Assembly (NCBI GenBank): GCA_025061975.1
Contig: JANXBB010000123.1
Coordinates: 1-18,908, forward strand
Reading direction: 5' to 3'
DNA from: Caldifarciminota bacterium
GTDB taxonomy: Bacteria; Hydrothermota; Tepidihabitantia; Tepidihabitantales; CAIPLT01
Length of the DNA stretch: 18,908 bases
Both the position numbers and the translations under genes were made by a program. This document shows, in pieces, positions 8,634 through 15,463 of this stretch (position 1 is its first letter; the number at the start of each line of letters is the position of its first letter). The notes under the pieces are model-generated. The model did not search any database. It saw only the letters and a program-made list of their open reading frames with translations, and had not been told where the DNA came from.

Positions 8634-10028
8634 CTATCCTTTTCTTTTAATTCTTGTTTTGTCTTCGGTGTCTTCAAGAATATACCCCATCTCTTCTATC
8701 CCTTTTCTAATTAAATCAGCAATTTCGTATTCTTTCTTATTACGGGCCAATGTTCGTGCTTCTAAAATTTTTTCCGAAATCTCTACAGATCCCTTTGATG
8801 TTGTAGCAACAAATGACAAGCGGTTTTGTTTTTCAGTTATAAATCCTAAACTGTTAAGGTAAAAGAGAGCTTCATTATACTTATCACTTACGACGTCAAG
8901 AGCTTTTTGATTAAGTGCTCCAAAACCATCTTTTATAGTTTCGAAAAGTAACGCGATAACTTTGGGAGTATTTAAATCGTCATTCATTGCTTTCTGAAAA
9001 GTCTCATGAACATCTTTTCTAATGTTGTTTCGGAAACTTATTCCTAAATCTTCAGCTTGAGACAGAAAATCTTCAATTCGTAAATAAGCATTTTTGTTTT
9101 CTTCTAGCAAATTAAAATCAAATTCTTGAGGACTGCGATAGTGTGATTTCAAAAAATAAAGCCTTATAACATTAGGATGATATTTTTCTAAAAGTTCCTT
9201 AGCAGTAATAAAATGTTTGGTAGATTTTGACATTTTTTCACCTGTAAGATTAAGCATCGCATTATGAATCCAATACCGAACAAAAGGTCTACCGGTTGCA
9301 GCTTCAGATTGAGCTATTTCGTTTTCATGGTGGGGAAAGATTAAATCTTCGCCTCCCAAATGAAAATCAATTGTTGTACCGAGATAAGTCATAGCCATTG
9401 CTGAGCACTCAATATGCCAACCCGGACGTCCTTGACCCCAAGGACTATAAAAATAAGGTTCACCTGCTTTTGACGCCTTCCATAAAGCAAAATCTAAGGG
9501 GTTTTTCTTGTGTTCACGAATTTCGACACGCGCGCCGGCAACCAAATCCTCGAGCTGTTTTTTAGAAAGTTTACCATAATCTTTAAATTTCTCTACAGAA
9601 AAGTATACGTCACCGTCAGCTAAATAAGCAAATCCTTTATCGAATAACTTTTGAATAAGCTCAATGATCTCTTGGATGTGCTGTGTCGCAAGCGGATAAA
9701 AATCAGCGCGAGTAATGTTCATTTTGTCTGCCACCCAAAAGTATTCGTCAATGTTTTCTTTGGCAATTATTCGATAATCTCGAGCTTCTTGGACTGCGCG
9801 TTCAATTATTTTGTCGTCGATATCAGTAAAATTTTGAATAACTTTTAATTTATAACCTAAATATTTCAGATAACGGATTAGTACATCACTAGTTACATAA
9901 GCACGCATATGACCAACATGCGGCGGACCTTGAACTGTCATTCCGCAGATATACATTGTTACAATATCACCCTGCGGGATAAATTCTTCTTTGGCTCCTG
10001 TAAGAGTATTGGTCAATTTTAATGCCAT
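8634..10028 (-). CDS. cysS: cysteinyl-tRNA synthetase
   Basis: Class I synthetase that charges tRNA-Cys in the cytoplasm. The 464-residue length matches bacterial CysRS. The zinc ligand Cys28 lies in YICGMT, the HIGH-type motif is HVGH (37-40) in QGPPHVGHMRAYV, further zinc-site residues are in GWHIECSAM and LIFPHHENE, and KMSKS is in GEKMSKSTKHFIT. The C-terminal helical and anticodon-binding parts follow, so it is not the shortened mycothiol ligase MshC. It is the first gene of the nine-gene array. There is no Shine-Dalgarno; the promoter predicts a leader of only about 5 nt, so translation may begin near the 5' end of the message. Confidence 0.97.
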   Translation of the reverse strand: MALKLTNTLTGAKEEFIPQGDIVTMYICGMTVQGPPHVGHMRAYVTSDVLIRYLKYLGYKLKVIQNFTDIDDKIIERAVQEARDYRIIAKENIDEYFWVADKMNITRADFYPLATQHIQEIIELIQKLFDKGFAYLADGDVYFSVEKFKDYGKLSKKQLEDLVAGARVEIREHKKNPLDFALWKASKAGEPYFYSPWGQGRPGWHIECSAMAMTYLGTTIDFHLGGEDLIFPHHENEIAQSEAATGRPFVRYWIHNAMLNLTGEKMSKSTKHFITAKELLEKYHPNVIRLYFLKSHYRSPQEFDFNLLEENKNAYLRIEDFLSQAEDLGISFRNNIRKDVHETFQKAMNDDLNTPKVIALLFETIKDGFGALNQKALDVVSDKYNEALFYLNSLGFITEKQNRLSFVATTSKGSVEISEKILEARTLARNKKEYEIADLIRKGIEEMGYILEDTEDKTRIKRKG

Positions 10029-10039
10029 ATTTTATATTT

Positions 10040-10067
10040 ATTTTATTTAAAAAAATATAAAAGTCAA
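10040..10067 (-). promoter_or_regulatory. promoter of cysS and the array downstream
   Basis: On the minus strand, TTGACT (10062-10067), a 16-bp spacer and TAAAAT (10040-10045). Transcription would begin near 10033, about 5 nt before the cysS ATG. The site lies in the 41-bp gap after comEC, and no ribosome-binding site follows. Confidence 0.6.
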
Positions 10068-10069
10068 TC

Positions 10070-12340
10070 TTAACCACCGATAGTTTTTATTTTCATTTCG
10101 TGTTTTTCAATTTTTAAAATTATTGCGCCGTCGGTTTTGGTGTTGAAAACTTTTATAGGCTTGGGGAATGGAGCTAAATTTTCTTTAAGCGTCCGAGGAA
10201 TTTCTTGAGCCGCAGTAACAATTAGATATTGTGGTTTTGTTTTGTTGATTAATAATTGATAATCAATATACTCTGAGCCATGGTGTGGCGATTTAACAAC
10301 TTGAGCACCCAATTCTTCAGTTGTAATAAGGTTCATACAAGTAAGATCTCCTAAAAATAATAGTGTGTCTTTAGAAAAAATTACCCGAAGAACAATTGAT
10401 AAATTATTAGGATCAAAATTATCATCCCAGAAAGAAAGTTTCTGAAGTTCTCTTGAAGGATAAAGGACTTCTATTAAAATGTCATTATTCGTTATCGAAA
10501 TTCCTTTATGAGCAACAACTATATTTTCCGCCTTTTTTTGAATCTCTTTTATAAGGTTTGTATATAATGTATCGGACGCAACAGTTGTAGCTAATAACCA
10601 ATTTTGCACCCGAAAATCATTAATTAAACTTCGAAAACCTCCGTAATGATCATAATGAGGATGGGTGACAATTGCCCAATTAATTGTTTTTATTCTTTTA
10701 GCTAAAAGATAATTTCTTAGAATACTGTTTTGGACTCCGGCATCAATGATAACAACTTCTTTTGTCGGGAGTTCAATAACAGTGCTTTCACCTTTTTGGG
10801 TGTCTAAAAAAGTAATATTAATAGTCTCTTTCTTGAAAACCTTAGTAAATATAAAAACATTAGCCAAAATTAGCACCGAAAACAGAAGAAGTTTGCGCCA
10901 AGTGGGGTTAGTCCAATAGATAAAAAGTAAAATTATAATGTAATAGCATAAAATTATAATGAACTCCCAACGAGGTGTAATAATCTTTATAAAAGGTATT
11001 TGCGCTAATTTCTCACTTATTAAAACAATTGCTTTTAAGCTCACCCATAACGTTGAACCATAAAATAAAGCCAGCGACGGAATAAACAGATTAAGAACCA
11101 ATACTAAAATTCCTAAGATAAAAATCAAAGGCAAAAAAGGAATTACCAAAAGATTAATAATAAATGTTCCGGGTGTAATCTGAAAAAAATGATAACTTAG
11201 TAGTGGCGTAATTCCTAATGTTGCACTTAAAGAGACAATACACGGTAATATAAAATAATCTCGGATCGAACTAGAGATATTTTGCAAAATACCATACGAA
11301 TAAATTTTAGACACGCCAAGAATAATCGCTAAGGTTGTGATAAAAGAAAGCTGAAAACTTATTTCAAACAAAGCCTGAGGCCAGAAGGTAAGAATTAAAA
11401 TAAGAGCAATTATTACTCCATGAACTGAATCGTATTTGCGTTCAAGTATTCTACCCAATAATGCCATAAATGTCATAAGACTGGCTCGAATTGCTGGAAC
11501 GCGGAAATTTATAAGTGCCAAGTAAAACCCGACAAAAGCAATTAAAAGTAATAAGCGGAATTTTCTCCTGATACCTAAAATCATAAGGATAAGAAGTAGG
11601 ATGCCACAAAGTAATGATACATGTAAACCCGAAACAGCAAAGAGATGGCCGAGTCCTAAATCCTTAAATGTCACATTTAGCTTTTTGTCTAAAATTTCTT
11701 TATCACCTAAAAAAATTCCTAATAATAAACCGTAAGTTTCATCAGGTAAGTAGCTGGCTAATGTTTTATGGATATACCTTCGAATCTTAAACAATATTTT
11801 GCCTATCGGTTTAATTTTTGGAGCTTTGTAAATTGACCTTATTGATGCCGAATCAATACTAACAACTCCTATATAGCCTTGTTGATGATAATAGTTATGA
11901 TAATTAAAAAGCTCAGGATTTTGGGGAAAATTGAAATCTTCTAAAGCGGCTGATAATTCTAAACAATCACCGTAATCTAAAGAGCAACTAGTATTTACAA
12001 ACACTTTTCCTAAAGCGGGCTTGTTATTTAATTTATAAATATCTGCTTCATATTTATAATAATCACTGAACCGAATATCAGAAATTATTAAATTAAGATT
12101 AAGGTTTTGATTATAAAATGGGAACCTCCGAATTGTTTCATAAGAAATTTTGTTTTGTTTTTGGTTAAACCCGGAAAGCAAGAAAATCAACAAATAACCT
12201 AAGGTGCGGAATTTTAATAAAAATCCTAGTCCGACTACGATTATTAAAAAAAGAAAAACTAAATTTGGAAGGGCAAAATAATGACTAAAAATTATGCCCA
12301 AAATTAGTGATAGCGCAACTTTAAAAACAATTAGATGCAC
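10070..12340 (-). CDS. comEC: ComEC/Rec2-family DNA uptake channel protein
   Basis: Inner-membrane protein of natural transformation that moves single-stranded DNA into the cytoplasm. The 756 residues show the full domain order. N-terminal membrane helices and a DUF4131-type soluble domain span about 1-170. The multi-spanning competence domain has the signature GHLFAVSGLHV (231-241) and many hydrophobic segments to about 510. A C-terminal metallo-beta-lactamase domain has HPHYDH (560-565), GD (664-665) and HHGS (686-689), so its metal site looks intact. The start is GTG; an in-frame stop lies two codons upstream, so no longer form is possible, and there is no convincing Shine-Dalgarno. No other competence genes are in the window, so uptake ability cannot be judged. 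Confidence 0.95.
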   Translation of the reverse strand: MHLIVFKVALSLILGIIFSHYFALPNLVFLFLIIVVGLGFLLKFRTLGYLLIFLLSGFNQKQNKISYETIRRFPFYNQNLNLNLIISDIRFSDYYKYEADIYKLNNKPALGKVFVNTSCSLDYGDCLELSAALEDFNFPQNPELFNYHNYYHQQGYIGVVSIDSASIRSIYKAPKIKPIGKILFKIRRYIHKTLASYLPDETYGLLLGIFLGDKEILDKKLNVTFKDLGLGHLFAVSGLHVSLLCGILLLILMILGIRRKFRLLLLIAFVGFYLALINFRVPAIRASLMTFMALLGRILERKYDSVHGVIIALILILTFWPQALFEISFQLSFITTLAIILGVSKIYSYGILQNISSSIRDYFILPCIVSLSATLGITPLLSYHFFQITPGTFIINLLVIPFLPLIFILGILVLVLNLFIPSLALFYGSTLWVSLKAIVLISEKLAQIPFIKIITPRWEFIIILCYYIIILLFIYWTNPTWRKLLLFSVLILANVFIFTKVFKKETINITFLDTQKGESTVIELPTKEVVIIDAGVQNSILRNYLLAKRIKTINWAIVTHPHYDHYGGFRSLINDFRVQNWLLATTVASDTLYTNLIKEIQKKAENIVVAHKGISITNNDILIEVLYPSRELQKLSFWDDNFDPNNLSIVLRVIFSKDTLLFLGDLTCMNLITTEELGAQVVKSPHHGSEYIDYQLLINKTKPQYLIVTAAQEIPRTLKENLAPFPKPIKVFNTKTDGAIILKIEKHEMKIKTIGG

Positions 12341-12347
12341 CTTTTAA

Positions 12348-12375
12348 ATCATAACAAGATTTTTAAAGATGTAAA
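12348..12375 (-). promoter_or_regulatory. promoter of comEC, positioned for a leaderless message
   Basis: On the minus strand, TTTACA (12370-12375), a 16-bp spacer and TATGAT (12348-12353). Only 7 nt separate the -10 box from the GTG start at 12340, so the expected transcription start coincides with the start codon. This agrees with the missing Shine-Dalgarno. Confidence 0.55.
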
Positions 12376-12473
12376 TAGTTTTTAATCCTTAATAAGGATC
12401 TGCTGATGCTTCTAAAAATATTACTAAAAAGTAATTTTTTGTTTAAGAAAAATTTTAATATAACTCTTTGATT

Positions 12474-12479
12474 TATAAT
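12474..12479 (+). promoter_or_regulatory. perfect -10 box before a non-coding segment
   Basis: TATAAT matches the sigma-70 -10 consensus, but no good -35 box is found 16-18 bp upstream. Transcription from it would begin near 12486 and enter the structured, non-coding stretch that precedes the lipoprotein gene. Confidence 0.3.
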
Positions 12480-12485
12480 ACTTAA

Positions 12486-12745
12486 TCCCGAATTTGACTT
12501 TTAAATACTCAGCTGTCCCCGCCACGGTGTGAAAGTTAAATGTCTAGTTATTTGGTTGAAAGCTGAAAGGGAGGTTTTTATGTTTTCTTTACATAAGATG
12601 TAAACTCAAAGCGTATTGAAGTCCGAAGATATTTAATGCGTCTAGGGAAAAGATTTTATCGGGATTTTGGAGCGGCTACATATAAGATTTAATGGAGCGA
12701 TTAGCGAACTTACAGACCAATTTACATTTTTCCTAGTATTAATAA
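12486..12745 (+). ncRNA. candidate non-coding RNA or leader of unknown type
   Basis: This part of the 480-bp gap between comEC and the lipoprotein gene has no long reading frame and is clearly richer in G and C than the flanking A/T runs. Visible elements are TCAGCT (12509-12514), which can pair with AGCTGA (12561-12566); a CCCCGCCACGG core; and AAAGGGAGG followed 5 nt later by a seven-codon frame (12580-12603, MFSLHKM). It does not match tmRNA, RNase P, SRP RNA, tRNA or any riboswitch core I know. Strand and ends are guesses based on the upstream TATAAT and on the AT-rich stretch after about 12745. Confidence 0.3.
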
Positions 12746-12761
12746 AAATTTATATTTTCTC

Positions 12762-12789
12762 TTGACAAGTTCTAGAAATGTTATATTAT
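12762..12789 (+). promoter_or_regulatory. strong sigma-70 promoter of the lipoprotein gene
   Basis: TTGACA (12762-12767), a 16-bp spacer and TATTAT (12784-12789). The predicted transcription start near 12796 leaves a leader of about 30 nt containing the Shine-Dalgarno at 12811-12818. This promoter rules out an in-frame TTG at 12762 as a start codon. Confidence 0.8.
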
Positions 12790-12824
12790 TTAGAGTTATT
12801 GCGAAAAAGAAAGGAGGTGAGTTT

Positions 12825-13154
12825 ATGAAGCGCGCAGTGCTTTTAGTTTTAGCGCTGATATTATTTTTGACTAGTTGTTATACAGTGAAATTCGTAGCGC
12901 CCCCGGATCAAAATATTCAACTACTTAAAGAAACCGATATCGCTCCCATTAAAATTCAGAAGCGTGCAGTTTATCTTTTATATGGATTGATTCCCATTTC
13001 AAATACATCAACTGAGGAAATTCTAAAGGGTTATGAACTTCAGGGATTAAAGGCAAAAACCGAGTTTGATATTATTGATTGGTTAGTTAGTACTCTTACA
13101 AGCGGTCTTGTTGTTACAAAGTCAATTGTAATCGAAGGAAATCCTAAAAAATAA
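12825..13154 (+). CDS. small Bor-like lipoprotein
   Basis: The 109-residue protein begins MKRAVLLVLALILFLTSC, a complete lipoprotein signal with lipobox LTSC and lipidation at Cys18. The mature part has the build of the Bor/Iss-like family: a hydrophobic VYLLYGLIPISNTS, a conserved middle (GYELQGLKAKTEFDI) and IDWLVSTLTSGLVVTKSIVIEG near the end. Bor proteins are outer-membrane lipoproteins, best known from phage lambda; similar small ones are scattered in FCB-type chromosomes, mostly without known role. The ATG at 12825 is fixed by a near-perfect Shine-Dalgarno, AAAGGAGGTGA, just upstream. It is a single-gene unit between its own promoter and terminator, suggesting high, independent expression. 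Family assignment is by pattern only. Confidence 0.8.
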   Translation: MKRAVLLVLALILFLTSCYTVKFVAPPDQNIQLLKETDIAPIKIQKRAVYLLYGLIPISNTSTEEILKGYELQGLKAKTEFDIIDWLVSTLTSGLVVTKSIVIEGNPKK

Positions 13155-13170
13155 TAATTTATAACATCTT

Positions 13171-13210
13171 AGCCCCTGAGATAATATTTAACTTCTCAGG
13201 GGCTTTTTTT
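13171..13210 (+). terminator. rho-independent terminator after the lipoprotein gene
   Basis: An 11-bp perfect stem, AGCCCCTGAGA (13171-13181) with TCTCAGGGGCT (13194-13204), and a 12-nt loop are followed by an unbroken T run to 13210. It lies 16 bp after the stop codon. The minus strand has no T run after the hairpin, so it acts in one direction. Confidence 0.93.
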
Positions 13211-13468
13211 ATAAATTTGTGAAATATATTTTAAGGTTAATATTTAAATAAAAAGTTTAGATGTAGTTAAGCGAGAGCTTCTTTGAGGTTATGCAGATTG
13301 TTCTTAAATTCTTAATACATCTTAAACTCGATTCGTTACAAAATGAACTGTAAAAGAAATTTTGAGTAGTTTTGGTTAAGTTAATTTATGCAAGAGGCAC
13401 GGATTAGCGATAGCAATTAATAGCGAGGTTAAAATAACTATCAGAACGCACAAGGCGGTATGAGAAAC
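13211..13468. other. 258-bp gap without genes; contains an imperfect long stem
   Basis: No reading frame worth calling on either strand. The segment GTTTAGATGTAGTTAAG (13255-13271) can pair with CTTAATACATCTTAAAC (13311-13327) with two bulges, enclosing a small AAGC-GAGA-GCTT hairpin (13269-13280) that would compete for the inner pairs. Further right, 13380-13465 is richer in G and C and has repeated AGCG words. It follows the plsY stop on the minus strand, but I see no terminator there. Its function is unknown. Confidence 0.4.
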
Positions 13469-14053
13469 TTATTTTACACTCCGTAATAGGTCGTTTCGGT
13501 GAGTGTAAATTAAAGCTATTAAATTTAAGATTGCAACAATTATTAAAGGCAAAGCATTGCTAAAGAAGATAAACATAATAAAACTACCTGCAAATCCTAT
13601 TAGTGTTATTAAGGCATCGTTTTTTACTTTTAAGCCTAATTTAAGAAAAGCCATAATTATACCGGCACTAACCGGAACTTTCCATAATGTAAAGCCCGCC
13701 CAAATTCCAAAAGATGGTGCAATGCTTTTACCGCCTTTAAAATCTAAAAACACGGGAAATATATGTCCCAATAGCAAAGCAACAGCGATAAAGATGATTG
13801 TGAAATCCTGAATTGCATTATAATGATAAATTATGAATATAGGCAAAAATCCTTTAAGAAAATCTAAAATCATTGCCGGAATACCAATTTTATAACCCCC
13901 GGCTTTAAAGGCGTTAATTGCACCAGGATTCCCATCGCCATATTTTCTGATATCTTTTCCGATAAGACGTCCAAGCCAATAAGAAAACATACACGAGCCC
14001 AAAATGAAACCACATACTGAACCAATAATTATGAATAAAATTTTTTGCACCAT
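13469..14053 (-). CDS. plsY: PlsY-family glycerol-3-phosphate acyltransferase, variant
   Basis: Polytopic membrane protein of the PlsY family, which uses acyl phosphate to acylate glycerol-3-phosphate at the start of phospholipid synthesis. The 194 residues show about five hydrophobic segments and the recognisable order SYWLGRLIGKDIRKYG, GDGNPGAINAFKAGG (motif 1, from residue 39), LDFLKG, and FKGGKSIAP (motif 2, 105-113). The motifs differ from standard PlsY (GSGNxGATNxxR and GGKGVAT): Asp for Ser, Ile for Thr, Ser for Gly, Pro for Thr. It may belong to a divergent branch whose substrate is untested, and another plsY may exist elsewhere. It lies 11 bp after the secreted-protein gene and is last in its array. 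Confidence 0.82.
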   Translation of the reverse strand: MVQKILFIIIGSVCGFILGSCMFSYWLGRLIGKDIRKYGDGNPGAINAFKAGGYKIGIPAMILDFLKGFLPIFIIYHYNAIQDFTIIFIAVALLLGHIFPVFLDFKGGKSIAPSFGIWAGFTLWKVPVSAGIIMAFLKLGLKVKNDALITLIGFAGSFIMFIFFSNALPLIIVAILNLIALIYTHRNDLLRSVK

Positions 14054-14064
14054 TTAAAACAGCT

Positions 14065-14772
14065 TCAATAAAATTTATAATCTGAATATTCTTCTTCCAT
14101 TTTGATAAACTTTTCGGTAAGTTTTAATAAAAACTTAAGTTCAATACGCATTGATGAATAAAATTTTTTGGGAACCCAAAAATTATTTATCTTAAAGTAA
14201 GAAAGCTGCGCATCGAAATTTTTAATTAGGAAAGGCAAAACAGCAGGTCGAAAATTAATCTCCACCACTGAAGAGTCTTTAAGTAAGATTTTTGCTTGGC
14301 CTTCGATATAGTGGCGTGTTCGTTTTTTAGGCTTGAATCCGATTAAAGATACCTTTGACGAATAAAAACTATCTTCTCCAAGATAAGAAAATTCATAATC
14401 ATTTCGATATCTTGAAGAAAACGGCCAAAAGGTATAAGTCTTTTCAGGTTGGGCTTTGAATTCTTTTGAGATTTCTTCTTTGCTCAGAAACCGTCCATTA
14501 ATTTTTGCTTCTAAATATTCGTAGTGCTGTTGGTCATAGCTTTGCGCATAAATTTTTCTTAATGTATAAATTGTTTTTGTTGTATCAAAGTCAGGGGTAA
14601 ATTCCCAGTACTTAAAATGACCGAGATACTCAACATTTTTTATTGATTTCTCCATATTGTCATGCTTGACAAACACACTGTTAAGAATACTTGATAAGTC
14701 ATGCTCGGCTCCTAGATTTTCTGAGTTGATAAAAACAGTTACCAAGAGTAACAAAAGATATTTTTTATGCAT
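14065..14772 (-). CDS. secreted protein, possibly LolA-like fold
   Basis: I do not recognise a named family. The 235-residue protein has a signal peptide (MHKKYLLLLLVTVFINSENLGAEH) without a lipobox cysteine, so it is probably periplasmic. The rest alternates charged and aromatic stretches typical of beta-sheet: YTFWPFSSRYRNDYEFSYLG, then a run resembling the EGQAKILLKDSSVVEINFRP strand pair of LolA/outer-membrane lipoprotein-sorting-like proteins, then INNFWVPKKF, ending in EEEYSDYKFY. This order (short pre-loop, G-x-I/L-x-I/L-x-x-x-S/T, final aromatic strand) suggests a one-sided half-barrel that handles lipids or lipoproteins. There is no Shine-Dalgarno; 34 bp separate it from the PDO gene. 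plsY follows, giving a faint envelope theme. The function is inference. Confidence 0.6.
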   Translation of the reverse strand: MHKKYLLLLLVTVFINSENLGAEHDLSSILNSVFVKHDNMEKSIKNVEYLGHFKYWEFTPDFDTTKTIYTLRKIYAQSYDQQHYEYLEAKINGRFLSKEEISKEFKAQPEKTYTFWPFSSRYRNDYEFSYLGEDSFYSSKVSLIGFKPKKRTRHYIEGQAKILLKDSSVVEINFRPAVLPFLIKNFDAQLSYFKINNFWVPKKFYSSMRIELKFLLKLTEKFIKMEEEYSDYKFY

Positions 14773-14806
14773 ATTATTTTAGAATTTAGGGCAATAAAAT
14801 TGACAA

Positions 14807-15451
14807 TTATTTTAAACTGAGGAGTTTTTCTAAAAACTCTTCTTCCGATAATTGGCCAACAAATGTTACAGTTTCGTTTATTACAGTTTTCGGAACAGCA
14901 TATACTTGATATTTATTACTAAGATGAGGAAATTCGGTTGCTTCAATCATTGCTGATGTTACAGCAAAACTTTCTAAAGCAAATCGATTGGCCAATATAA
15001 CTGCTCCAGGGCAATAAGGACAGGTTGGAGTGACAAAGACCTTAATATTTATTGGTCGGGTGATTTTTTGAAGTTCAAGCTTTGTTTTTTCTTGGAGTTG
15101 GGAATTGTCGTTAGAAATCATTGTTATCGTTTCAATCAGACTTGTAAATTCATATCCGGCAGGGATTCCATAAAACTTAATTCCATAATCTTTTTTGCCG
15201 ACGATAACAGTTGCCGGTACCATTTCAACTTGATATTCAGAAACCTTTTCTTTATCCGTTAGAAAATTATAGACTTCTAAGTTAATTAAAGGTGAAAGCT
15301 TGCTTAGTTCTTCGGCTAAAATTCGGTTTTCGCGACAATATTGGCATTCCAGTTCCTGAGTAAAAACTATTAATTTTACAGGTTCTTTAAGGTTTTTAAT
15401 AAAGTTTTCTTTAAGTTTCTGTTCTATTTCGGAGGTTATGATTATTCCCAT
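14807..15451 (-). CDS. protein disulfide oxidoreductase, two thioredoxin folds (PDO/glutaredoxin-like)
   Basis: Cytoplasmic dithiol/disulfide carrier of 214 residues with two tandem thioredoxin folds, each with its own active site: CQYC (36-39) and CPYC (144-147), and cis-prolines in MVPA (77-80) and AVPK in the second fold. The segment YGIKFYGIPAGYEFTSLIETI links it to both archaeal/thermophile PDOs and the N-terminal domain of AhpF. PDOs are reduced by a thioredoxin reductase, and that gene lies 12 bp upstream. The start at 15451 has a strong GGAGG Shine-Dalgarno, 5 nt upstream. Its likely role is thiol homeostasis and feeding electrons to peroxiredoxins or ribonucleotide reductase. Both CxxC pairs are intact. 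Confidence 0.92.
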   Translation of the reverse strand: MGIIITSEIEQKLKENFIKNLKEPVKLIVFTQELECQYCRENRILAEELSKLSPLINLEVYNFLTDKEKVSEYQVEMVPATVIVGKKDYGIKFYGIPAGYEFTSLIETITMISNDNSQLQEKTKLELQKITRPINIKVFVTPTCPYCPGAVILANRFALESFAVTSAMIEATEFPHLSNKYQVYAVPKTVINETVTFVGQLSEEEFLEKLLSLK

Positions 15452-15463
15452 CGTTTCCTCCGG

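Noticed and set aside
12385..12399. ATCCTT-AAT-AAGGAT palindrome upstream of comEC as an operator
   Set aside because: Six-base arms with a 3-nt gap are common by chance in AT-rich DNA, there is no second copy, and it lies upstream of the -35 box without other support.
12420..12440. ATTACT-AAAA-AGTAAT hairpin followed by T's, resembling a terminator
   Set aside because: The stem is only A/T-rich and six pairs long, and no plus-strand gene ends before it.
12509..12535. CCCCGCCACGGTGTGA resembles the core of a cobalamin riboswitch
   Set aside because: The upstream GGTGAAAATCC-like element and the downstream B12-box partner are missing, and the gene after it is not a cobalamin gene.
12628..12715. 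GAAGTCCGAAG and CTTACAGACC recall pieces of RNase P RNA
   Set aside because: The universal GAGGAAAGTCC core is absent and the two words are about 75 nt apart, far too close for an RNase P RNA.
12762..12824. Longer lipoprotein starting at the in-frame TTG at 12762
   Set aside because: That codon is part of the TTGACA -35 box, and the ATG at 12825 gives a perfect lipoprotein signal with an ideal Shine-Dalgarno.
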